Shown: positions 1 to 8,762, counted from the first letter of the stretch. The stretch is DNA of 64,000 bases from Paenibacillus jilunlii (GCF_900102965.1 NZ_FNGM01000029.1:1-64000); one strand, 5' to 3'. The notes: a model not told the origin generated them from the sequence alone. A program made the numbers and translations.

Positions 1-291
1 CACAGCTTTTTTTACGATGGCGAGCTCCTCTTCGACGTCTGCAATTCGCTGCGCCCTTGCCTGTAATTCTTTTTCTTGTTCCAACAGTCGCTGCTCGAGT
101 TCACGAACCTTTTCCGCACTGTTTACAGGTTCATTCCCGAACTCCCGATACTTTGCCAGCCAGTTGTGCAGTACGCCAGGGGAGATGCCCAGCTCCTCAC
201 CAATCTCCACCACCGTCTTCGTCTGTTCCTGAATATACTTGACCGTTTCTCTTTTAAACTTTTCATTGTACCGTTGCCGTTGTTCACCCAT
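1..291 (-). CDS. IS3-family transposase OrfA, partial at window edge
   Basis: Reading leftwards from 291 this frame gives 97 codons and leaves the window without a stop. The ATG has GAGGAGGTG just upstream. Residues about 5-50 form a helix-turn-helix of the transposase_8 type (core LGISPGVLHNWLAKY). The rest is a Glu/Leu-rich coiled coil ending EELAIVKKAV, which is how IS3-group OrfA proteins approach their frameshift into OrfB. OrfA binds the element ends and joins OrfB by programmed frameshift to make the active transposase. OrfB lies outside the window, so integrity of the element cannot be judged. Assignment to IS3 is confident; the subgroup is not. Confidence 0.85.
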   Translation of the reverse strand, partial: MGEQRQRYNEKFKRETVKYIQEQTKTVVEIGEELGISPGVLHNWLAKYREFGNEPVNSAEKVRELEQRLLEQEKELQARAQRIADVEEELAIVKKAV

Positions 292-343
292 GTGAACACC
301 TCCTCGTTAAGTTCATTATTCATACTCTCTTAACGGGTGTCCA
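1..343 (-). mobile_element. Left end of an IS3-family insertion sequence
   Basis: The OrfA start lies about 50 bp from a likely terminus. On the minus strand the sequence from about 343 begins TGGACACCCGTTAAGAGAG, which has the TG start usual for IS3-family inverted repeats. The exact end and any target duplication cannot be fixed because the other end is outside the window. Confidence 0.55.
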
Positions 344-361
344 CTTTTTATTCTACTTTCA

Positions 362-473
362 TTTTTCCACTTAGCCTGCTGAGCGCGGGGGGCTCGGGCC
401 AATTAGCGTTACTTTTTCCACTTAGCCTGCTGAGCGCGGGAGGCTCGGGCCAATTAGCGTTACTTTTTCCACA
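362..473. repeat. 51-bp direct repeat, two full units plus a partial third
   Basis: TTTTTCCACTTAGCCTGC recurs at 362 and 413, and its first bases return at 464, an exact 51-bp spacing. The two full units differ at one base. Each unit contains the short inverted pair GAGC/GCTC and ends CAATTAGCGTTAC. A diverged relative sits at 30056. The array lies between the IS end and the 3' end of the AraC gene. No coding role is apparent, although the 51-bp period keeps a 17-codon frame open. Confidence 0.9.
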
Positions 474-478
474 CTTTT

Positions 479-2767
479 TTATTCGGCATGTGATTGTCTG
501 TATGTGCTGGGAGAAATGCCGGTTAACCGCTTGAACGCTCTGCGGAACGAATGCGAGCTGTTGTAGCCTACCCGTGCTGCAATCTCATCCACCGTGTACC
601 GGCTGTCCTTCAGCAGGACCGCCGCCTGATCCATCCGCACTTTGATCAGATGATCGGAATAATTCACGCCGGTCACCTCCTTGAACAGCTGGGAAATATA
701 TTTTTCCGGCCGCTCCACATGTTCAGCTACCCGGTACAGGGTTAGTTCGGAGTCCGAATACATATCCTCGGTGTACTGGTAGATCTGCTTAATAATCTGA
801 GTGTGCGCATCTTTCTTTTTATTGGTGATGTATCCGCATAACCCCTCCATGATGGCATGAAATCCGGCCTGGATGTGGTCCAGCGGCTCCGTGGAGCTGA
901 TGTCAATGATCCGCCGTTTGGCACTTTCGAACAGCGGGGATTCCATGAAGGTTTTTTGGTCCAGCAGCTTGAGAAAGGTGCCCTTCATCTCCCCGATCAG
1001 CTGATGCTTCATCTCAATGGACAGCTCCCGTTCACCAAGATTCTGTGCAAAGATCGCATCGATGATACGTGTGGCTTCGGCCAGTTCCCCGGCACGCAGC
1101 GTGCTGATCAGCCGCTGCTCCGTATCCAGCGGATAGTAGTAGGTCGTGTTCTCGATTTGCGCCTCATGATTCCACAGGATACCTTTCTTGTTCATATACA
1201 CGGCGTATTCCAGCGCCTGCTTCGCCTGCTCAAAGGACCCGCTGACCTCTGTAACTGAAGCGAAATAGCTCCCGAACCCGGCCTGGACTGAAATCCGGTA
1301 TTCCTTCAGGACCAATTGCGTAAGGTTCTCCATAATGTGCGTAACCGCCACTTCCTGGTCCGCTGCAGATTCCCCGGAGCCGGAGAAAAACAGGCAGACC
1401 ATTTTGTCCGAGCCCATGTCGGCCATGGGGAGCGGTCCGGTTAGCGCAGCAAGCGCCTGCTTCACCAGCAGCCGGGCGGCGTTCAGCTCATTGAGGATCT
1501 CCACACTGTCCATGCCGGAGTAGCCGTTGATCTGGATGATCCCGGCATAGCCGGTTCCCTGATTCAGCCCGATATCCGCCTGGGCGGCAGCAGAGACAAT
1601 TTCCTCCCGCGACTCAAATTCCCCGGCAATCAGCCGCTTGATAAAAGCATCCCTGACTAATGGAAGCTGGCGGTGAAGCTCGCTTTCCAAAAGCTTGTTC
1701 TTGGTAATCATATTGGCAATATTCCCGCTCAGGAAGTCGAACTCACTCTGCTCCACCGTTTCTTCTTTGCCGAACTGCTCCTTCATCACACTGAGCATCC
1801 GGTTAATCGGAGCACTGTTCCGGTAAGCAAGCACAAGTCCGGCCAGCAAACCAAGGAACAACGCGCCTCCGGTGATCAGCCAGGACATGTATTTGATCTT
1901 ATTGGCATTCTCCAGCAGAATACTGCGGGGGATTCCCGCCTGATACACCCAGCCATTCGTATCTGAACGGGTGGTAATCACGAGATCATCCTGGTAAAAC
2001 TGGCTCACCTTGCCCTTGTCGAACGAGGAATCCGCGTTCAGCCTGCTCATATACGGCTCATCTTTCCCTTGCAGCACGATGGTCTTCCCGTCTGCATCGC
2101 TGATATGAACCCAGCCCCCGTAACGCTCGGTCAGGCCGGACAGCAGGCTGGCAATGATTTTCTCATCGATAATCACGACCACAACGGCAGGAGAAGAATC
2201 ATTGAAGCTGTCGAGCGGCAGCGACTGCATGTAGGTGATGACCGAGGTTTGTGCACCTTTGCTGACAAAAGCGCTTAGCGGCCTGATTTCACTCCGGTGG
2301 GTTTTCTCTAGTACCTGCTTCTTCCACTCTGCCTGCGGCAGATCGTTATAGTGAAAAATCTCATAGTAATGCTCGGGGCGGTAAGAGGAGCCTGGGGTTA
2401 GGACCAGATCGTAATTGGCGAGATAAATATAATAATCCTGCAGAAAATCATTTGTCTGACCGAAGGTCAGAACATTGCGCATGGTCCTCCAGATTCCGTA
2501 AACATTGGTCTCCCGGCCGCGTTCATTCAGCAGCACGTTCAGTTCAGGATTCACCGCCAGCTGTCTTGTCAGCCCCTCCACCTCGGCCATCCGCCGCTCC
2601 AGAATTTCCTGGCTTTTTTGCAGCTGGATCACACTGTTCTCAATGGAGATGGACTCGGTTACAGCAATCGATGTGCGGTAAGACATGTAGCCGCCTATGC
2701 TTGGAATAATTAGAATAACGATGTAGGAGATTAGAAATCTGCGGAAAACCTTGGAGTATTTGAGCAT
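479..2767 (-). CDS. Membrane-bound AraC-family transcriptional regulator
   Basis: A 762-residue protein with a transmembrane helix at about 9-31, an extracellular sensor segment at about 32-290, a second helix at about 293-315, a long cytoplasmic linker, and a C-terminal pair of AraC helix-turn-helices (about 665-760; VAEHVERPEKYISQLFKEVTG and VGYNSSHSFRRAFKRLTG). This one-protein sensor-regulator design is common in Paenibacillus next to carbohydrate genes. It lies 295 bp downstream of the GH27 gene on the same strand, so it probably responds to an external sugar and controls that enzyme (inference). A CcpA-like site precedes it at 2787-2801. Family assignment is firm; the ligand is unknown. 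Confidence 0.9.
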   Translation of the reverse strand: MLKYSKVFRRFLISYIVILIIPSIGGYMSYRTSIAVTESISIENSVIQLQKSQEILERRMAEVEGLTRQLAVNPELNVLLNERGRETNVYGIWRTMRNVLTFGQTNDFLQDYYIYLANYDLVLTPGSSYRPEHYYEIFHYNDLPQAEWKKQVLEKTHRSEIRPLSAFVSKGAQTSVITYMQSLPLDSFNDSSPAVVVVIIDEKIIASLLSGLTERYGGWVHISDADGKTIVLQGKDEPYMSRLNADSSFDKGKVSQFYQDDLVITTRSDTNGWVYQAGIPRSILLENANKIKYMSWLITGGALFLGLLAGLVLAYRNSAPINRMLSVMKEQFGKEETVEQSEFDFLSGNIANMITKNKLLESELHRQLPLVRDAFIKRLIAGEFESREEIVSAAAQADIGLNQGTGYAGIIQINGYSGMDSVEILNELNAARLLVKQALAALTGPLPMADMGSDKMVCLFFSGSGESAADQEVAVTHIMENLTQLVLKEYRISVQAGFGSYFASVTEVSGSFEQAKQALEYAVYMNKKGILWNHEAQIENTTYYYPLDTEQRLISTLRAGELAEATRIIDAIFAQNLGERELSIEMKHQLIGEMKGTFLKLLDQKTFMESPLFESAKRRIIDISSTEPLDHIQAGFHAIMEGLCGYITNKKKDAHTQIIKQIYQYTEDMYSDSELTLYRVAEHVERPEKYISQLFKEVTGVNYSDHLIKVRMDQAAVLLKDSRYTVDEIAARVGYNSSHSFRRAFKRLTGISPSTYRQSHAE

Positions 2768-2786
2768 CGCTTGATTCTCCTCTCAG

Positions 2787-2801
2787 TTGGTAGCGCTCAC
2801 A
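2787..2801. promoter_or_regulatory. cre-like CcpA operator upstream of the AraC gene
   Basis: TTGGTAGCGCTCACA matches the consensus WTGNAANCGNWNNCW with one mismatch. It lies about 20 bp upstream of the AraC start, which fits carbon catabolite control. No binding evidence is available. Confidence 0.5.
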
Positions 2802-2990
2802 TAGCATAAGCTTAAAACAATTTGCCTCACAGTCAAGTCTTTGTCCTCTATCAAGAGTCCGCATCACCAGAAACCATTGCTGCTCCGGTTCCTTCTCATA
2901 CAGGTTTTAAGTCATTAATCTCCTGTTTTCATTGCCTGGGAAATGATGTGCAAGCTGCGGCGAATTTTTCCAGACTCATTATATTTTGAA

Positions 2991-3012
2991 AAGGAGCCGT
3001 TGCCGGCTCCTT
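2991..3012 (-). terminator. Rho-independent terminator after the GH27 gene
   Basis: On the minus strand AAGGAGCCG-GCAA-CGGCTCCTT is a perfect 9-bp stem followed by TTC, about 50 bp after the GH27 stop codon. Confidence 0.75.
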
Positions 3013-3062
3013 CTGTTCATCTGCTCCTATCCTGATAAAACCATCAATGCGGAAATTGGCGG

Positions 3063-6000
3063 CTATTCGCTCAGCTCTTCACCGCCTCCAGCTCTATCCT
3101 TGTATGCATGGGCGGTGGAAGCTTCAAGTATATCCTTGAATGCCCAGTGTGTAAGCGGCACATCGCTCCATGGGGAGGCTTTTGCTCCGAAGAGCGGGCC
3201 TCTGCCAAGAGCTCTGTTAACAGCCGTAACAGCTTCGGCACGGGTCAGCGCCTTGCCGGGACGGAAAGTGCCGTCTGCATAGCCATTCAGGATACCTGCT
3301 CCCTGTGCCTGAAGAATGGCTGATAATGCCCAGTGACCAGCGGCAACATCCGTAAATCCTCCTCCTGGGACATCATTACTCTTGCTCAGTTGTGCGGCCA
3401 GACTGGCCATTTCTGCACGCGTAATCTGCTCTTTCGGCTTAAAGCTGCCATCGGGGTAGCCGGTCATCAAGCCCATTTCCACTGCGCCCGCTATAGCTTC
3501 CGCCGCCCAATAACCGGCGGGGACATCGCTAAAGGCTGCCGCCGCTCCTTGCTTCTCCCCGGCGGCGGCCTTGAAGAGCAATGCCGCCATCTCGGCACGG
3601 GTAATCTTCTGATCCGGCTTGAAGGAGCCATCCGGATAACCGCTCATGTATGCCGAATGCTTCATCACCGCATCCTGCTCAGCTTGCGGAGAAGCACTTG
3701 GAGCAGGAGTGGCTGATGGAGACGCGGATGGGGCCGCAGATGGGGCCGCTGTAGCCACCGGTCCCGGATTGACCCGACCCGGAGTTTCCGTGGAGTCAGC
3801 CGACGGTGTTGGTGTTGATATTGGCGTTGAGGTTGGCGTCGGCGATGGGGTCGGTGTTGGTGTTGGTTGTTCACCCGGATCTGTGCCACCTGCGCTGACA
3901 GTGAATTTCAACTGGTCTGCAAACATCAGCGTACCCGATTTCTTCACTGCCTTCAGCACGTGAGCACCGTCTGTCAGCTTTTCAAGGCTGAACAGGTTCT
4001 GCAGAATCTGCCGGTTATCGCTGTAGGCGCTCACGGTCTGAACGGGTGCCCCGTCCAGGTAGATTTCCATATTGCCCATATCGGGCCCTTTAGGTCCAAG
4101 CAATGCGATTCCGGTCCCGCTGAACGTATACTCGAAATAATCACCGTCTGTCTCCGTAAAGTGAACATCATTCTGATAATCGCCATTGAAGGAAAATTTG
4201 AGCTGGAGACTGCCCCCGGACTGCGCGTCGAGATACGCAGCCTTAAGCGTTACAGTATCTCCTGTAAGTGTATAATCCGTGCCCTCTGCCAGCTTATAGG
4301 CGCCCTGGCTGATGCCGCCGAACAGCTCCGGCTGACGCAGCAGCTTCACTTCGATATCAGCGGGGGCAGCTTTGTCAAAGGCGGCTTCCACCGGGCTCAC
4401 CAGGTCGGGTATTTCCACCTTAAGCATATCCAACAGCATGAAGGTGCCTGATTTTTTCACGGCCTTCAGAGTATGGAAGGCTTCGGGCAGGCCTGTAATG
4501 CTGAACAGATTCTGCTGAGCCTGACGTCCGTCATGGTAGGCGCTGACTGTTTGCTGGAACTGATTGTCCACGTAGATATCCATGTCGCCTTGTGAAGTAT
4601 CCGTTTCGGTATACAACTGAATGCCTGTGCCTCTAAAGGTGTATTCGAAGGAATCGCCATTTTTCTCGGTGTACTGTACATCATCCTTGTAGTCGCCCAT
4701 TCCTCTGCCGGTACTCCTTGACCAGGAGCCGTTGTAGACAATCGCCGGATCGTCATTGTTAATCATCGAGTAGCGGACCAAAGCGGAGCCGGTGATGTTC
4801 ACCATCAGCCCCCCGCTTGCGCCTCCGTCAAAAAAGAACATGAGCTCCGCAGCGCCTGACGGCAGATTAAAAAGGTATTCCTTCTTAATCTTCACAACGC
4901 CTCCGCTGACGGTATAGTCGCTTCCTTTCACCAATGCCGACCCGCCGTTCTTGATCTCCAGCAGGGAGTCACTGCCCGCAGGCAGCGTTACCGCTACATC
5001 GGCCTGCTTGTCAGGCGCCTTGTCGAAGGTTCCTGTGACAGGGTTAAGCAGTTGATTGACGCTGATCTTCAGCGCATCCAGCAGCATATACTGGCCTGAG
5101 CCTTTGACAACCTTGAGCGTATGTTCTCCATCCGCAAGGCCTGTGGCACTGTAAACCACTTGCTGGACTTCCTTGGTCCCTGGGGTATAGGTGCTTACCG
5201 TCTGTGGACTCGCGGCATCATCCAGATAGACCAGCACATCCCCTTGCGAAGAATCCTTCTCCGTCAGCAGGTCAATACCCGTGCCTTTGAAGGTGTACAC
5301 GAAGGAATCGCCTTCTGTCTCAGTGTAGTGCACATCCGCCCCGTAATCTCCGGCGGTTCTTCCGGACTGCGAGGACCAGGTGCCGTTGTACACGATGCCG
5401 CTGTCATTGTCGTTAATATACACCGAACGGGTAACCGGGTTCGGGGGAAGTTCTCCGCCCGGCTGTCCATCCCCGGGAGCTCCCGCCGAATCCGTGATCT
5501 TCACAGTGATATCCTGTGAACCTGGTGTCTGCTCTTTCCCTCCGTTACGCTGCCAGGCGCCGGTATAGCGGACATTTGTATCGTCGTCGTTGACGATAGA
5601 GGTGCCGCTCTTGGCTGTTACTTTGAGCATCCGGGAAGCATGGGGTTCCAGCACTCCGCCGCTGTAGCCCGTATCGAAGGTGCCCAGCTCGCTGCGGCTC
5701 CACAGATCGCGGACCGAAGCCGGCCCCGCAAGGCCAATGTCGCTCCATTTCACATCGACTGCGGCGCTGCGGCTGCCGAGGTTGAACAAGGCGACATTAT
5801 AGGTTCCGTCGCCATTGTTGGCAAACCAGACCTGCTGCTGGGTATCCATCGACACCGGGTGAGCCGGATGCCCGGCCTGATTAACGGCGATTACCTCGTC
5901 GTTGGTCAGCAGCTCCAGGCCATAATCATCCAGCCGGGTCATATCGTTGCCGAGATAGAGCTGTGCCGCAGATACCGCCCAGAAGGTCATGGCCGTCTTC

Positions 6001-6959
6001 CGCTCATCCTTCGTCAGTCCGTCCATGGCACCGTTCCCGACATTCAGGGAATCAAAATCATTCCAGCCGCCGGGACCGGCATCTCTCCACCAGATGGCCG
6101 CGTCCGGGAACAGCCTGGCAATATTGGCCCACTGGGTCAATCCGACGCTGCTGTCATAGGACTCCACATCCCACTGAATCCGCCAGCCGTTGGCATATTT
6201 TTTCCAGAAGTCCACATAGTTGTGGTCCAGCGCCCATGAAAGCTCGAACCAGATATCATGCTTCGCCAGCGCCTTGGACCAGGCCTCGACATCTCCGCGT
6301 GCATCACGGCTGAGATTGTTGATGCCCGACCCTGGAGTCACACTGTCGAACTTCACGAAGTCAATGCCCCATTCCCTAAGAAGATCGGCAATCGAGTCGA
6401 TATACTTCTGGGCGCAGGGGTTGCTGAAGTCGATTTTATAGGTGTAGGAGTTCCAGTAATCCATAATTTTTAGCGGCTGTACCGCAATATCGCGTACCCG
6501 GCATTCCCCATTCGTTCCGTAGATTTCAAGGTCATTGTTATACGCTTCAATCGACAGGCCCGGAATCAGATAAATTCCGATCTTCTGCCCGTTGTTATGC
6601 ACATAATCAATAACCTCCTGAAAACCGTCCGGATAACGCTCAGTGTTCGGCAAAGGCCGCCCGTATTCATCCATACCGCCATTCCAGCCTGCATCAATAT
6701 TAATATACTCATAGCCGTGCGCTTGCAGCTTCTCGTGCATGGCGTCAGATTGCTTCTTGATGCTCTCTGCCGATATCCAGTTGCCGGCTGGATCATACAC
6801 CTGCATACTGTAGCTGCTCCAGCCCATATATGGCTTCTGCGCCAATGCTTTGTCCGCTGCCTCCGCCGCGTTCCTTGCAGTTCCCGCCACTCCGGCCTGT
6901 ACAGCCACCATCATAAACAGCAGCAGACTGATCCCGATCTTTTTAGCCAAAGACTTCAA
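3063..6959 (-). CDS. Surface-anchored GH27 glycosidase with CBM-like, X2 and SLH modules
   Basis: A 1298-residue secreted enzyme. A signal peptide (about 1-35) leads into a GH27 barrel (about 42-330) containing INIDAGWN, the nucleophile motif FVKFDS (D205) and the likely acid/base in WRIQWDV (D264). A C-terminal beta domain follows to about 445. Next come galactose-binding-like modules at about 512-635 and 728-850, each followed by an X2-like domain (about 638-722 and 855-925), and a third module that lacks its front half (about 926-1022). A Pro/Thr/Ser linker (1030-1092) leads to three SLH repeats with GYPDGSFKP and ITRAEMA motifs (about 1100-1280), which anchor to cell-wall polymer. GH27 covers alpha-galactosidase, alpha-N-acetylgalactosaminidase and beta-L-arabinopyranosidase; alpha-galactosidase is most likely but not proven. 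Confidence 0.88.
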   Translation of the reverse strand: MKSLAKKIGISLLLFMMVAVQAGVAGTARNAAEAADKALAQKPYMGWSSYSMQVYDPAGNWISAESIKKQSDAMHEKLQAHGYEYINIDAGWNGGMDEYGRPLPNTERYPDGFQEVIDYVHNNGQKIGIYLIPGLSIEAYNNDLEIYGTNGECRVRDIAVQPLKIMDYWNSYTYKIDFSNPCAQKYIDSIADLLREWGIDFVKFDSVTPGSGINNLSRDARGDVEAWSKALAKHDIWFELSWALDHNYVDFWKKYANGWRIQWDVESYDSSVGLTQWANIARLFPDAAIWWRDAGPGGWNDFDSLNVGNGAMDGLTKDERKTAMTFWAVSAAQLYLGNDMTRLDDYGLELLTNDEVIAVNQAGHPAHPVSMDTQQQVWFANNGDGTYNVALFNLGSRSAAVDVKWSDIGLAGPASVRDLWSRSELGTFDTGYSGGVLEPHASRMLKVTAKSGTSIVNDDDTNVRYTGAWQRNGGKEQTPGSQDITVKITDSAGAPGDGQPGGELPPNPVTRSVYINDNDSGIVYNGTWSSQSGRTAGDYGADVHYTETEGDSFVYTFKGTGIDLLTEKDSSQGDVLVYLDDAASPQTVSTYTPGTKEVQQVVYSATGLADGEHTLKVVKGSGQYMLLDALKISVNQLLNPVTGTFDKAPDKQADVAVTLPAGSDSLLEIKNGGSALVKGSDYTVSGGVVKIKKEYLFNLPSGAAELMFFFDGGASGGLMVNITGSALVRYSMINNDDPAIVYNGSWSRSTGRGMGDYKDDVQYTEKNGDSFEYTFRGTGIQLYTETDTSQGDMDIYVDNQFQQTVSAYHDGRQAQQNLFSITGLPEAFHTLKAVKKSGTFMLLDMLKVEIPDLVSPVEAAFDKAAPADIEVKLLRQPELFGGISQGAYKLAEGTDYTLTGDTVTLKAAYLDAQSGGSLQLKFSFNGDYQNDVHFTETDGDYFEYTFSGTGIALLGPKGPDMGNMEIYLDGAPVQTVSAYSDNRQILQNLFSLEKLTDGAHVLKAVKKSGTLMFADQLKFTVSAGGTDPGEQPTPTPTPSPTPTSTPISTPTPSADSTETPGRVNPGPVATAAPSAAPSASPSATPAPSASPQAEQDAVMKHSAYMSGYPDGSFKPDQKITRAEMAALLFKAAAGEKQGAAAAFSDVPAGYWAAEAIAGAVEMGLMTGYPDGSFKPKEQITRAEMASLAAQLSKSNDVPGGGFTDVAAGHWALSAILQAQGAGILNGYADGTFRPGKALTRAEAVTAVNRALGRGPLFGAKASPWSDVPLTHWAFKDILEASTAHAYKDRAGGGEELSE

Positions 6960-6983
6960 ATCTCCCAGCTCCCCTCGCAGTTT

Positions 6984-6997
6984 ATAAAGCGCTTTCC
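6984..6997. promoter_or_regulatory. cre-like site 1 upstream of the GH27 gene
   Basis: ATAAAGCGCTTTCC matches the ideal palindrome TGAAAGCGCTTTCA at 11 of 14 positions and lies about 25 bp from the GH27 start. CcpA repression is plausible. Confidence 0.4.
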
Positions 6998-7035
6998 TTT
7001 TCTGCCAGACTCATCAGCACGGAAACCGCTCCGAA

Positions 7036-7049
7036 TGATAGCGCTTTCC
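7036..7049. promoter_or_regulatory. cre-like site 2 upstream of the GH27 gene
   Basis: TGATAGCGCTTTCC read on the minus strand matches TGAAAGCGCTTTCA at 12 of 14 positions. With the site at 6984 it makes a pair 52 bp apart ahead of the GH27 gene, as expected for catabolite control of a polysaccharide-degrading enzyme. Confidence 0.45.
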
Positions 7050-7162
7050 ATACGAGAAGATCATAGGGGGAGCCGCCCCGTTTGAATAGGTACAATTGCG
7101 GTGTTCGGCGTACACCTCCCCCGGTTCCCAGGGGGCAAATCCCGTTAGAACAGCCAAATTTC

Positions 7163-7720
7163 CTTAGGAGGTATTTATACCTCTCATTTCACTCCGTACG
7201 CCGGAAACCCCGAATTCAGAGGTATTTATACCTCTCATTTCACTCCGTACGCCGGAAACCCCGAATTCAAAGGTATTTATACCTCTCATTTCACTCCGTG
7301 GCCCGGAGGCGCCGAATTCAGAGGTATTTATACCTCTCATTTCACTCCGTACGCCGGAAACCCCGAATTCAGAGGTATTTATACCTCTCATTTCACTCCG
7401 TACGCCGGAAACCCCGAATTCATAGGTATTTATACCTCTCATTTCACTCCGTAGCCCGGAGGCGCCGAATTCAAAGGTATTTATACCTCTCATTTCACTC
7501 CGTGGCACGGAAGCGCCGAATTCAAAGGTATTTATACCTCTCATTTCACTCCGTACGCCGGAAACCCCGAATTCAGAGGTATTTATACCTCTCATTTCAC
7601 TCCGTACGCCGGAAACGCCGAATTCAAAGGTATTTATACCCCTCATTTCACCCCGTAGCCCGGAAACGCCGAATTCAGAGGTATTTATACCTCTCATTTC
7701 ACCGTTCAGTAGGACTACGT
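7163..7720. repeat. 51-bp tandem array, 11 units
   Basis: GGTATTTATACC recurs at 7170, 7221, 7272, 7323, 7374, 7425, 7476, 7527, 7578, 7629 and 7680, always 51 bp apart. Most units carry the inverted repeat AGAGGTATTTATACCTCT, then CATTTCACTCCGT, a variable GC-rich piece and CGAATTCA. Because 51 is a multiple of three, long frames stay open on both strands (17-residue periods such as RYLYLSFHSVRRKPRIQ rightwards and MRGINTSEFGVSGVRSE leftwards). Each minus-strand unit has GGAG five bases before an ATG. I treat it as non-coding. It lies between the GH27 promoter and the 3' end of the first marR gene. A diverged relative is at 21001. Confidence 0.95.
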
Positions 7721-7782
7721 GCTTACCTGCCATTAAATTTTCGTACGCCGCCGTTTGTCTCAATCATCATTTTCTATACAAA

Positions 7783-7814
7783 AACCCCGAGGGGGTATAA
7801 TCCCCTCGGGGTTC
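7783..7814. terminator. Strong symmetrical hairpin
   Basis: AACCCCGAGGGG-GTATAAT-CCCCTCGGGGTT is a near-perfect stem lying between the 51-bp and 10-bp arrays. On the minus strand it is followed by TTTTGTATAG, so it could end leftward transcripts from the marR gene. Confidence 0.6.
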
Positions 7815-7817
7815 CGA

Positions 7818-8017
7818 GCTTCTCTCAAGCTTTCTCAGGTACTCTTAATCTCACTCAGACCCACTCAAGTACTCTTAAGATCACTCAATCTCACTCAATC
7901 TCACTCAATCTCACTCAATCTCACTCAAGATCACTCAAGATCACTCGAGCTCGCTTAATCTCACTCAGGATCACTAAAGCTCGCTTAATCTCTCCCAATC
8001 TCTCTCAAGCACTCACC
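7818..8017. repeat. 10-bp tandem array, 20 units
   Basis: The stretch divides into 20 consecutive decamers with no insertion, around ATCTCACTCA and variants such as AGATCACTCA, AGCTCGCTTA and AGTACTCTTA. Four adjacent units (7888-7927) are identical. The period is close to one helical turn. It sits directly after the 3' end of the marR gene at 8037. Function unknown. Confidence 0.93.
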
Positions 8018-8036
8018 AATCAACACAACTGTACAA

Positions 8037-8555
8037 CTACACCGGCTCTTCGACAGGATGCTCCTCAGCAGACTGAAGATTATGGAGCAGCCGGGGCTTC
8101 ACTTCGTTCACCACTTCCTGAAAACGGTCACACAGAAAAATCAGCTGATCGATTTCCTTCCGGCCCACTTTCTCGATGATCTCATTTAGAACACTGGAAT
8201 AACGGGCCAAATTCATCTGCAGAACGGCCTGGCCCTTCTCCGTTAGACAAATGTAGATCACTCTGCGGTCCGAGGTGGACATCACCCGCCGGGTATATCC
8301 CTTCTCTTCCATGCTGCTGATCATTTGCGAAGCGGTAGGCCTGCTGATCTGAAGCAGCTCGCTTAATTTGGAGATCATCACCCCTGGGGAGGCCTCCTTC
8401 TCCTGCTCCGCTTTTTGCATGCTGGCGTGAATCACGAACATTGTCAAAAATTCCGCACGCGGAATGGAGGCAAACAGTTGGGGACGCGTAGTCAGACGTT
8501 TTATATTTTCCAGTGCAATGAGCAGCTTTCTCTCTTGACTGTCCTGGGTATCCAT
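8037..8555 (-). CDS. MarR-family transcriptional regulator
   Basis: A 172-residue dimeric winged-helix repressor. The DNA-binding part (about 60-115) contains LSELLQISRPTASQMISSME and the wing motif STSDRRVIYICLTEKG, both typical of MarR. Helical dimerisation segments lie at both ends. It diverges from a multidrug exporter gene at 8763 across a 207-bp intergenic region, the classic layout of a MarR repressor that controls an efflux pump and is released by its substrates. That link is inferred from position. The C-terminus is acidic (EEHPVEEPV). Confidence 0.9.
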   Translation of the reverse strand: MDTQDSQERKLLIALENIKRLTTRPQLFASIPRAEFLTMFVIHASMQKAEQEKEASPGVMISKLSELLQISRPTASQMISSMEEKGYTRRVMSTSDRRVIYICLTEKGQAVLQMNLARYSSVLNEIIEKVGRKEIDQLIFLCDRFQEVVNEVKPRLLHNLQSAEEHPVEEPV

Positions 8556-8683
8556 AAGGCACCTCCGGTTAATGGTTGGGAGCAGAGGATGGAAAACAAC
8601 CTCATTTTATTTAGATTACCTACCTATTTTACAAAAATCAAGGAAAACTCAACTTAATTTATTAAATTTCAAAAAATATTTAG

Positions 8684-8712
8684 TTGTACTATGCTTTTAT
8701 TTTTTGTATGAT
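8684..8712 (+). promoter_or_regulatory. Sigma-A promoter of the exporter gene with possible MarR sites
   Basis: TTGTAC (8684-8689), a 17-bp spacer and TATGAT (8707-8712) make a good sigma-A promoter 50 bp ahead of the exporter start. Two stretches containing ACCTA, near 8614-8625 and 8731-8742 (GGCTACCTAATTAG), flank it and are candidate operators for the divergent MarR protein. Confidence 0.65.
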
Positions 8713-8762
8713 ACATAAAAGATAGTTTGGCTACCTAATTAGAATGAAGGAGAGGAATCATT

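Noticed and set aside
7163..7720. CRISPR-like array
   Set aside because: Units are near-identical over their full length; there are no unique spacers, no leader and no cas genes.
7082..8179. A 365-codon open frame rightwards through the repeat zone, and a 199-codon frame leftwards
   Set aside because: Both stay open because the 51-bp period is a multiple of three and the units lack stops. There is no gene-like composition, and the rightward frame continues through a hairpin, the decamer array and into the marR gene.
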